NCBI RefSeq assembly: GCF_028463845.1
Contig: NZ_CP116805.1
Span: 806,001-870,000, forward strand
DNA from: Gimibacter soli
Lineage (GTDB): Bacteria; Pseudomonadota; Alphaproteobacteria; Sphingomonadales; Kordiimonadaceae
DNA length: 64,000 nt
Direction of reading: 5' to 3'
A program made the translations under genes and the position numbers. The first letter of the stretch is position 1. Every line of letters starts with the position of its first letter. Below, piece by piece: positions 26,686-35,105 of the stretch. The notes beneath the pieces are model-generated. The model saw only the letters and a program-made list of their open reading frames with translations. It was not told the DNA's origin and searched no databases.

Positions 26686-27291
26686 ATGCCCCGCTCCCAC
26701 GGCGCCGACATTGATGGTCTGATCCAGCTGCTCTCGCGCCTGCCGGGGCTGGGGCCGCGGTCGGCCAAGCGCGCGGCCTTGCAGATGCTGAAGAAGAAAG
26801 ACAGCGTGATGGTGCCGCTGGCCCGTGCGATGGCCGATGTGGCCGAGCGGGTTGTCACGTGTGGCACCTGCGGCAATATCGATACCCACGATCCATGCCA
26901 TGTGTGCGCCGACGCGCGCCGCGACCGCGCCACTATCTGCGTGGTCGAGGATGTCGCTGACCTCTGGGCGCTCGACCGCTCCGAAAGCTTCCGGGGGCTT
27001 TATCATGTGCTTGGCGGCACGCTATCGGCGCTTGACGGGGTGGGGCCGGAGGACCTGAATATTGCCGGGCTCCTCGCCCGGGTGGACGTCGGTGGGGTCA
27101 GCGAGGTTATCCTCGCGCTCAATGCCACGGTCGACGGCCAGACGACGAGCCACTATCTGGCTGAACGCCTGAAGGCGTCGGGCGTGAAGGTCACGGCCCT
27201 TGCCCACGGTGTGCCGGTTGGCGGGGAACTGGATTATCTGGACGATGGCACCCTCGCTGCAGCACTCCGCGCCCGCGGATCGGTTGGATAA
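26686..27291 (+). CDS. recR: Recombination mediator protein
   Basis: A 201-residue RecR, which with RecO loads RecA at gapped DNA. The N-terminal helix-hairpin-helix reads [17 protein letters not shown], the zinc finger is [18 protein letters not shown] and the Toprim domain starts at [14 protein letters not shown], with [18 protein letters not shown] and the C-terminal Walker-B-like [16 protein letters not shown]. It starts 7 bases after the membrane protein gene. Confidence 0.97.
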   Translation: MPRSHGADIDGLIQLLSRLPGLGPRSAKRAALQMLKKKDSVMVPLARAMADVAERVVTCGTCGNIDTHDPCHVCADARRDRATICVVEDVADLWALDRSESFRGLYHVLGGTLSALDGVGPEDLNIAGLLARVDVGGVSEVILALNATVDGQTTSHYLAERLKASGVKVTALAHGVPVGGELDYLDDGTLAAALRARGSVG

Positions 27292-27446
27292 AGGGGCATG
27301 GCCCCGCCAGTGATGACACAGCAAGGGTCGTCCGTCGGCTTCAGCAATTTCCGCATGACATAGCCTTCCCTTTGCCATCACCCGTTCAGGCTGAACCGGG
27401 CGTGGGGCGAAAGGAGGGCGGTTTCGGGGCAGGCTTGGCCGCCGGG

Positions 27447-28469
27447 TCAGATCCAGCCGGCGAGTTCTTCCCGCGTCAGCGTTTCCAGCAGCGAAATCCC
27501 GGCAGGATCGGCATTCAGGCAAGGCACATAATCGAACTTTTCGCCACCTGCCGACAGGAACGTGTGGCGCAGTTCCATATTGATTTCCTCAAGCGTTTCA
27601 AGGCAATCGGCCAGGAAGGCCGGGGCCAGCACCAGGATGCGCTTCACGCCTCTCGCGGCCAGTTCCTCCACCTTGCGGTCGGTATAGGGGCCAACCCATT
27701 CGGTGGGGCCGACGCGCGACTGGAAGGTCGAGATCAGGCCCTCGCCCTTGGCGCCGAGGGCCTCTTTCAGCAGCCGTGTTGTCTTGAAACATTGGCAGGG
27801 ATAGGGGTCGCCCTTGTCCCAATAGGCCTTGGGGATCGAATGATAGGAAGCGAGGATCGCCTCGGGCTGCCAGTCGAGGCCGGCAAGCGCGGTTTCGACA
27901 CTCGCTTTCAGGCCGCCGATATAGTGCGCGTGATCATGGAAGGCGGGCATGGTGCGGATCGCCGGTTGCCAGCGCATCTTTTTCAGGATGCGGAAGGCTT
28001 CGTCGTGCACAGAGGCCACCGTCGTGGCGCTATATTGCGGGTAGAGCGCGAAAATCAGGATACGGTCGCAGCCCTTGGCTTTCAGTTCTTCAAACGCCCC
28101 TTCCATCGAAGGATTGCCGTAACGCGCTGCCCATACCACATGCGCGTCGTCGCCCATGGCGGCGGCCAGCCCTTCGGCCTGTGCACGACTGATGGTGCGA
28201 AGCGGCGACTCGTCCGCTTCCCGGTTCCAGACCTTGGCGTAAGCGCGCGCCGACCGCGCCGGGCGGAAGGTCAGGATCGGGCCGTAAAGTACCGGCAGCC
28301 ACAAGGGTTTCGGCATTTCCACCACGCGCGGGTCCGACAGGAACTCGGCCAGATAGCGGCGTACGGCGCCGTAGGTCGGCGCGTCCGGCGTGCCCAGATG
28401 GACAAGCAGCACACCCACCTTGCCTTGGGGGTTTGCGGGATGATCGGCAGGGCGGAGAGGGTCGGTCAT
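27447..28469 (-). CDS. hemH: Ferrochelatase
   Basis: A 340-residue enzyme that inserts ferrous iron into protoporphyrin IX, the last step of heme synthesis. Landmarks are VLLVHLGTPDAP, RRYLAEFLSD, the catalytic histidine in LASYHSIPKAY and the metal-site glutamate in ADCLETLEEI. The C-terminus is intact. About 155 bases without an evident gene or terminator separate it from convergent recR; upstream it is divergent from a small unknown gene. Confidence 0.96.
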   Translation of the reverse strand: MTDPLRPADHPANPQGKVGVLLVHLGTPDAPTYGAVRRYLAEFLSDPRVVEMPKPLWLPVLYGPILTFRPARSARAYAKVWNREADESPLRTISRAQAEGLAAAMGDDAHVVWAARYGNPSMEGAFEELKAKGCDRILIFALYPQYSATTVASVHDEAFRILKKMRWQPAIRTMPAFHDHAHYIGGLKASVETALAGLDWQPEAILASYHSIPKAYWDKGDPYPCQCFKTTRLLKEALGAKGEGLISTFQSRVGPTEWVGPYTDRKVEELAARGVKRILVLAPAFLADCLETLEEINMELRHTFLSAGGEKFDYVPCLNADPAGISLLETLTREELAGWI

Positions 28470-28625
28470 GAAACTTTTCCGGGCTGAGTATCGTGCGGAT
28501 TTCTTTACGGCTTTTACGGCCTGAAGGCCAGCGCCGGATCACATTTCAGGCCGCAGATTCGCGTGCCGCGTGCCGATATGATAGGCTTTATCCATCAGGA
28601 CCAGCAGAAAAAAGGAGGGACCAAT

Positions 28626-28817
28626 ATGCAAGAACAGAATGCTCACACCTTCGCCCGCCGCCTGTTTGACCGGATGGGCCACCGGGCCGAAGCCTATGTC
28701 GCCCAGAAGATCGAAGAGCTCGACAAGGTATCGGACGACCAGGGCGTTGCCGACTGGCAGCGCGTGCGCCGCGCCATGCAGATCATCCGCCAGGAAGAGC
28801 TGCGCCAGATTCACTGA
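28626..28817 (+). CDS. 63-residue hypothetical protein
   Basis: A small soluble protein with a strong ribosome site (AGGAGGGACCAAT then ATG at 28626). It is mostly helical: ARRLFDRMGHRAEAYVAQKI, then GVADWQRVRRAMQII. The DxxGVxxW pattern resembles short alphaproteobacterial proteins grouped as DUF6961, though I hold this only weakly. The gap to the convergent gene at 28829 is 11 bases. Its promoter is shared with hemH in the 156-base divergent gap. Confidence 0.65.
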   Translation: MQEQNAHTFARRLFDRMGHRAEAYVAQKIEELDKVSDDQGVADWQRVRRAMQIIRQEELRQIH

Positions 28818-28828
28818 CGCCTGACGCA

Positions 28829-29878
28829 CTAGCGCAGGATGCGCACCAGCATCGCGCCCGGCTCGCGCCGCGGGTCGGTCGCGACCGACAACACATGCCC
28901 TTCGTGCGGCGCCCGGTAAGTCGCGATTTCACGCCCGAACGGGTCGTAAAGCGTGGCGAGCAGCTGGCCCTGTTTCACCGGGTCCAGAAGCGCCACATGG
29001 ATGACCGCAAGCCCCCCCTCATCCGTCGTTACATTGCTGTAACTGGAGCCGACAATCGGTTGCCGGGCGGGCGGCATGGCGCGCCCGGTGATCATCTCGG
29101 CGCGGCGCATCAAGTTGATGATGCCATCGTGCGCACGGGTGGTAAGCGCGGGATCGAACCGTTCCGGCATGCCGATCTCGAAAGTGACGGCGGGAATGCC
29201 CGATTTCATGAAGGTGGTTTCCACCGTGCCGCCTTCGCCCGGATCGTTCTTGATCATGTCGGGCATCAGGTCGAACGCCATCTGGCGCGCCACGGCGTTT
29301 GAAAAATCGGCAAACACGAATAGCGGATAGGCGGTGCCGCGCGTCTGGGTATGCAGGTCCACCACGCGGTCGACCTGACCGGCCATCACGCCGTGCCAGA
29401 GGTCGGCGGCGTAACGCTCGGCCGCGTCGCCCTTCATCTCGCCGGGCATGGTGCGGTTCAGGTCGGTGCGGAAGCCCGATCCCGATCCCGATATGAAATG
29501 ACGGTTGCCGGCCTCGAGCCCCGGCTGATTGAGCCCCGGCACCATCAGAAGCGTGCCTTTCAGTGTTTTGGGGTCGATCCCTGCGGCAAGCTCATGGATC
29601 ACGCGGATGCCGGCAAGCTCGTCGCCGTGGATCGCGGCAAAGAGCCCGAGACGCAGGCCGGGCTCGGCGCCTTTCAGCACGATGACCGGCACCAGATACG
29701 GCTGGCCGGAGGCGCGCGCCGCGACGGAAAGATAGAAATCATGACGCCCGGTGGGAAGGCCCGCAGCCTCGATTTTATCGACCACGGGCACGTCCTTGCC
29801 GGGCACAGCGGCAGCGCGGGCAGGGGCGGCGAAGGCGGCGGCAAGGGCCAGAAGGGCGATCAGATATCGTATCGTCAT
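28829..29878 (-). CDS. Secreted succinylglutamate desuccinylase/aspartoacylase-family protein
   Basis: A 349-residue zinc-dependent hydrolase-like protein with a signal peptide (residues 1-22, ending ARAAA). The metal-binding pair is in FAAIHGDELAG (HxxE) near residue 85 and the third ligand is in VVDLHTQTRG near residue 165. RTDLNRTMPG (substrate-binding Arg/Asn) and FEIGMPERFD (likely catalytic Glu) follow. A C-terminal barrel begins about residue 265. Secretion is unusual compared with cytosolic AstE and ASPA and suggests an extracytoplasmic N-acyl or peptide substrate. The long upstream extension in this frame is rejected. Confidence 0.82.
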   Translation of the reverse strand: MTIRYLIALLALAAAFAAPARAAAVPGKDVPVVDKIEAAGLPTGRHDFYLSVAARASGQPYLVPVIVLKGAEPGLRLGLFAAIHGDELAGIRVIHELAAGIDPKTLKGTLLMVPGLNQPGLEAGNRHFISGSGSGFRTDLNRTMPGEMKGDAAERYAADLWHGVMAGQVDRVVDLHTQTRGTAYPLFVFADFSNAVARQMAFDLMPDMIKNDPGEGGTVETTFMKSGIPAVTFEIGMPERFDPALTTRAHDGIINLMRRAEMITGRAMPPARQPIVGSSYSNVTTDEGGLAVIHVALLDPVKQGQLLATLYDPFGREIATYRAPHEGHVLSVATDPRREPGAMLVRILR

Positions 29879-29954
29879 GAAAAGGCTTTCGAGGTTTCCC
29901 GTCCATGGTAGCCCGAAAGCGCTGCATGGCAAGTATGCACGACCCACTTTGGGG

Positions 29955-29983
29955 TTGCCTTGGGTGCGGCCCGCGTGCCTAAT
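29955..29983 (+). promoter_or_regulatory. Candidate promoter of the cation transporter gene
   Basis: TTGCCT (29955-29960), a 17-base spacer and CCTAAT (29978-29983), giving a leader of about 27 bases before the ATG at 30017. Confidence 0.4.
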
Positions 29984-30016
29984 GAACCATAGACACTGGA
30001 TTTTCAGGAAGGACCC

Positions 30017-30706
30017 ATGGGCGCCAACTGCTGCTCGGCCGAGGTGAAGTTCGACGGGATGAGCCCGGCCTATCGCCGTGCGCTTGTCGCCGTGATCGTC
30101 ATCAATGCCGTGATGTTCGCGGTGGAGATGCCCTCTGGCTTCATCGGCAACAGCCATGCGCTGAAGGCCGACGCGCTCGATTTCGCAGCTGATACCGCGA
30201 CCTACCTGATCTCCCTTCTTGTTATCGGCAAATCGCTGAAGGTGCGGGCAACCGCCGCGCTGGCCAAAGGCATCAGCATGGGCCTGATGGGGATCGGTGT
30301 GCTTGTCGCCACCGCCTGGTCGGTTTTCGTGACCCACGAACCGGTGGCCCCGGTGATGGGGTCAGTGGGGTTTGCCGCGCTCATTGCCAATGTGGCAAGC
30401 GTGCTGCTGCTCGTCCGCTTCAAGGACGGCGACAGCAATGTGCGCTCGGTGTGGCTGTGCAGCCGTAACGACGCCATCGGCAATCTGGCTGTTATCCTTG
30501 CTGCCTCGGGCGTGTGGGCGACCGGCACCGGCTGGCCGGACCTGATCGTCGCCGGCCTGATGGCGAGCCTTTTCCTGTCGGGCTCGGTCGCCGTCGTGCG
30601 CCACGCGCGGGAAGACATGGCAACCGCCCGCGCGGCCAAACAGCCGCCGCATGACGGGCACGATCATGAAGGCCATGGCCACCGCCATGGCTCCCCCGCG
30701 GAATAG
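30017..30706 (+). CDS. Cation diffusion facilitator-like transporter
   Basis: A 229-residue inner-membrane protein with six hydrophobic helices and no C-terminal cytoplasmic domain of the long CDF type. The helix-2 metal site reads SHALKADALDFAADTATY, where the usual His-x3-Asp is Asp-x3-Asp; the helix-5 site reads WLCSRNDAIGN, where His-x3-Asp is Cys-x3-Asp. The N-terminus carries a CC pair (MGANCCSAE) and the C-terminus a His-rich tail (HDGHDHEGHGHRHG). These features suggest export of a divalent metal with altered selectivity. The next gene follows after 12 bases. Confidence 0.85.
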   Translation: MGANCCSAEVKFDGMSPAYRRALVAVIVINAVMFAVEMPSGFIGNSHALKADALDFAADTATYLISLLVIGKSLKVRATAALAKGISMGLMGIGVLVATAWSVFVTHEPVAPVMGSVGFAALIANVASVLLLVRFKDGDSNVRSVWLCSRNDAIGNLAVILAASGVWATGTGWPDLIVAGLMASLFLSGSVAVVRHAREDMATARAAKQPPHDGHDHEGHGHRHGSPAE

Positions 30707-30718
30707 GCCCGCAGCATC

Positions 30719-32008
30719 GTGGCGGGGAGCGCTTTCCATCTTCTGAAAGAACGGGGCTTCCTTTCGCTGTTCGTCACCCAGTTCCTGGGCGCCTTCAATG
30801 ATAACCTGTTCCGGTCGGCGCTGATCATGCTGATCACCTTCCGGCTGGCGAACGATGTGGATGTGGCGCCGGCGATCCTCAACAATCTGGCGATCGGGCT
30901 TTTCATCCTGCCCTATTTCCTGTTCTCCGCCTTCGCGGGCGAACTGGCCGACAAGTTTGAAAAGGCGCGGCAGGTGCTTTTCATCAAGCTATGGGAAGTG
31001 GGGCTCGCCCTTTTCGGCGGCGTTGCTTTTCATATGGCGAACCTGCCATTCCTGATGGCGGTGCTGGCCGGCCTCGGGCTGCAGTCCACCTTCTTCGGCC
31101 CCATCAAATACGGCATCCTGCCTGATCTGGTGAAACGCGAGGACCTTCTTGCCGCCAACGCGCTGATCGAGGCGGGAACCTTCATTTCGATCCTCCTTGG
31201 CACGCTTGTGGGCGGGCTTCTGATCCTTACCGATGAAGGGATCGAATCTGTCACCACCCTCGTGCTGGTGGTTGCGGTGCTTGGCACCATCAGCGGTGCC
31301 CTTGTCCCGAAAATGGGGGCAGCAGCCCCGCATATCCGCATCACCCCGAATATCTTCGCCTCCACCCGGCGTGAGCTGAAGGCAGCGTGGGCGAGCGATA
31401 TCGTGCGCCCCGCCATCATCGGCATCAGCTGGATCTGGGCGCTTGGCTCGATTTATCTGACCCAGCTTCCTGTGCTGGTGCACGACAGGCTTGGCGGGGA
31501 CGAAACGGTCGTCACCCTGTTCCTTGCCGTCTTCTCGCTCGGCATCGGGGTCGGATCATTCCTTTCGAACCAGCTTCTGCGAGGCAATGTCTCGGCGAAA
31601 CTCGCGTTGCCGGGCCTCGGGCTTCTGGCCGCCTTCTCGCTGCTGTTGCCGCTTGTGGTGCCCGCCATGCCGCCGCTCGGTGCCGCCCCCCTTGATTTCA
31701 CCGGCTTCCTTGGGCTTCCCGAAGGCTGGATGGTGCTTGCGCTTGTCACCCTCACCTCGCTTGCGGGCGGGCTTGTGATTGTGCCCCTTTACACGCTTCT
31801 GCAGGAACGCACCCCGCGCGAAGGGCGGTCGCGGGTGATTGCGGTCAATAATATCGTCAACAGCGGCTTCATGGCGGGCTCGGCAGGCATCGCCGCGCTT
31901 CTGGCCGCTTCGGGGCTCGACAGCCTCGGAATCCTGATCGCGACGGCCGCAGGCAGCCTCCTCGCGATCCTGCCCTTGAAGCCTCTCGACAAGCGGCTTC
32001 AGGCCTGA
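30719..32008 (+). CDS. MFS transporter, LplT-like
   Basis: A 429-residue major facilitator with about twelve helices. The N-terminus FLSLFVTQFLGAFNDNLFRSALIMLI and the GPIKYGILPDLV block match the LplT/Aas-type family that flips lysophospholipids, often fused in other species to an acyltransferase. Here no acyltransferase is attached. Translation starts at a GTG at 30719; the preceding context (ATAGGC) is a modest ribosome site. It is followed by a lysoplasmalogenase-like gene, which supports a role in lysolipid handling. Confidence 0.82.
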   Translation: MAGSAFHLLKERGFLSLFVTQFLGAFNDNLFRSALIMLITFRLANDVDVAPAILNNLAIGLFILPYFLFSAFAGELADKFEKARQVLFIKLWEVGLALFGGVAFHMANLPFLMAVLAGLGLQSTFFGPIKYGILPDLVKREDLLAANALIEAGTFISILLGTLVGGLLILTDEGIESVTTLVLVVAVLGTISGALVPKMGAAAPHIRITPNIFASTRRELKAAWASDIVRPAIIGISWIWALGSIYLTQLPVLVHDRLGGDETVVTLFLAVFSLGIGVGSFLSNQLLRGNVSAKLALPGLGLLAAFSLLLPLVVPAMPPLGAAPLDFTGFLGLPEGWMVLALVTLTSLAGGLVIVPLYTLLQERTPREGRSRVIAVNNIVNSGFMAGSAGIAALLAASGLDSLGILIATAAGSLLAILPLKPLDKRLQA

Positions 32009-32056
32009 CGGGCAACCTGCGGTTGGGCTGCCTACAAATGGCCTTAAATCAAGGTC

Positions 32057-32085
32057 TTGCAACCGCGCGCCGTGGCTGACACAAT
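32057..32085 (+). promoter_or_regulatory. Candidate promoter of the lysoplasmalogenase gene
   Basis: TTGCAA (32057-32062), a 17-base spacer and CACAAT (32080-32085), with a leader of about 17 bases to the GTG at 32109. Confidence 0.45.
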
Positions 32086-32108
32086 CCGCCGCAAAAGGGG
32101 GCCTGCGA

Positions 32109-32819
32109 GTGACCAGGATTTTTGCCAAGAAACGTTCCGCGTTCCATTCTGTTGCCATCCAGCTGGTGCTTGGCCTGTCTCTGATCGGCGCCGTGCTTTA
32201 TGGCCTTGGTACCTACCCTCTTGCCGATGATCCGCTCATCCATCTGATCATGAAAGCCACCGGTGTTGGCTTCCTTGCCGCTTATGCGGCCCTGAATGCG
32301 CGGGCGAGCGATCACTGGATACTGGCGGCGGCGCTGGTGGCTTCCACCTTCGGCGATGTGCTTCTCGAAGGATCGTTCCTGCGCGGCCTTGGCGCCTTCC
32401 TTGTCAGCCATATCATCTATGTGCTTCTTTATGCCCGCAACCTGCGCGGCAAGGGCGAGACCGGGCTTGTTCGTGTGGCGATCGTGGCGGTCGTCTGGCT
32501 CGCCAGCGGCGCGGTTGCCTATTTCCTGATGCCCTCGCTTGGCGAGATGCGCTGGCCGGTCGTTGCCTACAGCGGCGTGATCACGCTGATGGCGTCCCTT
32601 GCCATCCTCAGCCGCTATCCCTTCTGGCTCACCGGGATCGGCGCGCTTCTCTTCCTGTCGTCCGACACGATGATCGCGATGGACCGCTTCCTGCAGGTGC
32701 CGCCGCCCTTCCCGCATGCCATCTGGGTCACCTATTATGGCGGCCAGCTTCTGATGGCCATCGGCGTGCTGCGCGCGCAGGCGCCGACCGAGGTTCGTGG
32801 CGGCTACAGATTTGACTAA
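32109..32819 (+). CDS. Lysoplasmalogenase-like membrane protein (YhhN/TMEM86 family)
   Basis: A 236-residue protein with about eight hydrophobic helices. The KATGVGFLAAYA, STFGDVLLEGSFLRGLGAFLVSHIIYV and LFLSSDTMIAMDRF blocks carry the conserved acidic residues of the YhhN family, whose members hydrolyse the vinyl-ether bond of lysoplasmalogens in eukaryotes; the bacterial substrate is uncertain. The start is a GTG at 32109. The stop overlaps the promoter of argB. Confidence 0.85.
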   Translation: MTRIFAKKRSAFHSVAIQLVLGLSLIGAVLYGLGTYPLADDPLIHLIMKATGVGFLAAYAALNARASDHWILAAALVASTFGDVLLEGSFLRGLGAFLVSHIIYVLLYARNLRGKGETGLVRVAIVAVVWLASGAVAYFLMPSLGEMRWPVVAYSGVITLMASLAILSRYPFWLTGIGALLFLSSDTMIAMDRFLQVPPPFPHAIWVTYYGGQLLMAIGVLRAQAPTEVRGGYRFD

Positions 32820-32840
32820 TGCGCCACAGGGTCGCATAGT
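32812..32840 (+). promoter_or_regulatory. Promoter of argB
   Basis: TTGACT (32812-32817), a 17-base spacer and CATAGT (32835-32840). The -35 box lies in the last codons of the preceding gene. A short dyad starts immediately after the -10 box. Confidence 0.55.
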
Positions 32841-32856
32841 CGCCAACTTATTGGCG
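32841..32856. promoter_or_regulatory. Dyad over the argB transcription start
   Basis: CGCCAA-CTTA-TTGGCG is a perfect inverted repeat that covers the predicted +1 of argB. It could be an operator or a short hairpin at the 5' end of the mRNA. It lacks the AT-rich look of an ArgR box. Confidence 0.4.
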
Positions 32857-32876
32857 CCAAAATCAAGACCGGACCC

Positions 32877-33779
32877 ATGATCACCGTGACCACCGACCAG
32901 CAAACCCTGCAGCGCAAGGCAGCAACCCTCATCGAGGCGCTGCCCTATATGAAGAAATATGCCGGCGAAACTTTCGTCATCAAGTATGGCGGCCACGCCA
33001 TGGGAGATGCCGACCTCGCAAGGCAGTTTGCTGAAGATGTTGTGCTGCTTAAACAGGTGGGCATCAATCCGGTGATCGTGCATGGCGGCGGCCCACAGAT
33101 CGGCAGCATGCTGAAGCGGCTCGGCGTACAGAGCGAATTCATCGATGGCCTGCGCGTGACTGACGCCGCAACCGTCGAGATCGCCGAAATGGTCCTTTGC
33201 GGCTCGATCAACAAATCGATTGTGGCGGATCTGAACGCAGCAGGCGGTCGCGCCATCGGGCTTTCCGGCAAGGACAGCGACATGGTTCTGGCGCGCAAGG
33301 TTTCGCGCACCAAGCGCGACCCGGACAGCAATATCGAACAGGTGATCGACCTTGGCTTCGTGGGCGAGCCCTGCATGGTGGACCCGACCTTCCTGAAATC
33401 GAGCATGGCGGCGGGCATCATCCCGGTGATCGCGCCGATTGCCATGGGCGAAGACGGCAAGACCTACAATATCAATGCCGACACGATGGCGGGCGCCATC
33501 GCGGGGGCGCTGAAGGCCCGTCGCTTCTTCCTGCTGACGGATGTGGCCGGTGTGATGGACAAGGAGAAAAATCTCCTGACCGAGCTTGGCCAGACCGATA
33601 TCGAAGAGCTGATCGCGGACGGCACCATTTCGGGCGGCATGATCCCGAAGGTCGAGACCTGCCTGATGGCGGTTGAAGCCGGGGTGCGCGGGGCGGTCAT
33701 CCTTGATGGCCGCGTGACCCACGCGATCCTTCTTGAAATCTTCACCGAACGCGGCGCCGGCACCATGATCCGCGCCTGA
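32877..33779 (+). CDS. argB: Acetylglutamate kinase
   Basis: A 300-residue amino acid kinase that phosphorylates N-acetylglutamate in arginine synthesis. Landmarks are [65 protein letters not shown], and [10 protein letters not shown] followed by [11 protein letters not shown]. The N-terminal helix ([15 protein letters not shown]) is of the arginine-sensitive hexameric type, so feedback inhibition is likely. It stands alone, with its own promoter and a stop-codon hairpin at the 3' end. Confidence 0.97.
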   Translation: MITVTTDQQTLQRKAATLIEALPYMKKYAGETFVIKYGGHAMGDADLARQFAEDVVLLKQVGINPVIVHGGGPQIGSMLKRLGVQSEFIDGLRVTDAATVEIAEMVLCGSINKSIVADLNAAGGRAIGLSGKDSDMVLARKVSRTKRDPDSNIEQVIDLGFVGEPCMVDPTFLKSSMAAGIIPVIAPIAMGEDGKTYNINADTMAGAIAGALKARRFFLLTDVAGVMDKEKNLLTELGQTDIEELIADGTISGGMIPKVETCLMAVEAGVRGAVILDGRVTHAILLEIFTERGAGTMIRA

Positions 33780-33790
33780 GGCGCGGGTTT
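33770..33790 (+). terminator. Hairpin around the argB stop codon
   Basis: CCGCGCC (33770-33776) pairs with GGCGCGG (33780-33786) and the loop is the stop codon TGA itself. Only three Ts follow, so termination may be weak. Confidence 0.45.
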
Positions 33791-35088
33791 CAGGGCTGGT
33801 CGAGGAAATAGCTGAGATGCCAATCTAGCTCGTCGGCATCGATCGGATAATTGCGTCCGTCTTTCGGATGCAGCAACTGGGCTGAAGGCACCAGCGCGAA
33901 TTTCACCTGCAGTTCATAAGCCGTCCGCATCGACAGTTGGGCACGCCATGCGAGGGCGGTGACAGCGCGGCCGGATTTCGAATGGATGATGCGGCGGATG
34001 GTGGCAACCGGCAGGTCGGACGCCAGCGCTAGGCACTGGATCAGCAGTTCGCGCCGCCCGCTTTCGATCTGCTGGTGTACGAACTGGTCGTTGATCGCGC
34101 TGCGTTCATAAAGATCAAGCGCCGTTTTATAAAGCTTTGCTTCCTCGTCCTCGCCGACCCGTTCGCCGGCCAGACGCTCGCGCACGCGGTCCAGCAGGTC
34201 TTCGGCGTCGGCTTCGGTCAGCGCGCTGCCGTCCACCATCGCATGGACAAGGGCGGAGGCCACAAAGCCTGCGATGCGCTTCATGGCACGGATCGACAGC
34301 TGCGGCCGCATGGCTAGCGGCTGGTGCAGCGCCTCCACACCCTTCGCCTGATCGATGATCTGGTCGAGCGTGGCTTCGCGGATCTGGGCATTCTGGTTGG
34401 TCAGCAGTGCAGCAATCGCCGGAATATCGAGCGTGGCGGCGATATCTTCCGACACACCTTCCGACACGACGGCACGGCGCGCGATGGCAGATAGCGCCGC
34501 GCTTGATGCGCCTGCCGCGATGATCTCGCGCAGGTCATCGTCATTCAGGAGCGGCGAATATTCGAGGATCGGGGCGGCGACCATGTCTTCGATATCGCGG
34601 GCGAGCTTGTCGACCATCGGTTTCGGGACATTGGGGCTCGTCTTGATCTCGTCAGCGATGATGGCGCGGACCTTCGGCAGTTGGTCAGCCGCCAGCGCTT
34701 CGAGCACATCGATGGCGCGTTCGCGGATCGCCGTCTGCTCGCCGGGGGCAAGGCCCGGGACCAGCCGGGCAATCTTGCGGGCAAGTTCAAGCCGGACTTC
34801 GTCGTCCTCGTCGGCCACCAGTTTTTCGTCGGCATGGATCGGGGTCGAGGGGTTCGAAGCGATGATCTGACGGACCTGCGGCGAGGCATCGTCGGCGAGA
34901 TAATAAAGCACTTCGGGCCGCGCATCGGTGCGTGCCGCCAGCGCCTTGCGTTCGCCAAGGCTGCCGTCCTTCAGGATCTGCTGTTCCTTTTCAGACGTCA
35001 GTGCGGGCGGCAGCACGGCGGGTGCTTCGGCCTTGCCCTTGCCGCCATCCTGCCCCATCAGTGATTTCAACCGGTCAAACAGACCCAT
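33790..35088 (-). CDS. DUF2336 protein (HEAT-like helical repeats)
   Basis: A 432-residue cytoplasmic protein. The ATG at 35088 is used; an upstream TTG at 35097 is possible. The DUF2336 features are the repeated short helices with SPQVRQIIASNPSTP, DDEVRLELARKIARLVP, LPKVRAIIADEI and EYSPLLNDDDLREII, a pattern of alpha-helical repeats that would form a curved binding surface. The family is restricted mostly to alphaproteobacteria and has no settled function. It lies 17 bases behind the GGDEF gene on the same strand, so a role linked to cyclic di-GMP is inferred. Confidence 0.82.
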   Translation of the reverse strand: MGLFDRLKSLMGQDGGKGKAEAPAVLPPALTSEKEQQILKDGSLGERKALAARTDARPEVLYYLADDASPQVRQIIASNPSTPIHADEKLVADEDDEVRLELARKIARLVPGLAPGEQTAIRERAIDVLEALAADQLPKVRAIIADEIKTSPNVPKPMVDKLARDIEDMVAAPILEYSPLLNDDDLREIIAAGASSAALSAIARRAVVSEGVSEDIAATLDIPAIAALLTNQNAQIREATLDQIIDQAKGVEALHQPLAMRPQLSIRAMKRIAGFVASALVHAMVDGSALTEADAEDLLDRVRERLAGERVGEDEEAKLYKTALDLYERSAINDQFVHQQIESGRRELLIQCLALASDLPVATIRRIIHSKSGRAVTALAWRAQLSMRTAYELQVKFALVPSAQLLHPKDGRNYPIDADELDWHLSYFLDQP

Positions 35089-35105
35089 AAACCCCAACCC
35101 CTAGC

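Noticed and set aside
32049-33722. A 557-codon open frame on the minus strand
   Set aside because: Antisense to the lysoplasmalogenase and argB genes.
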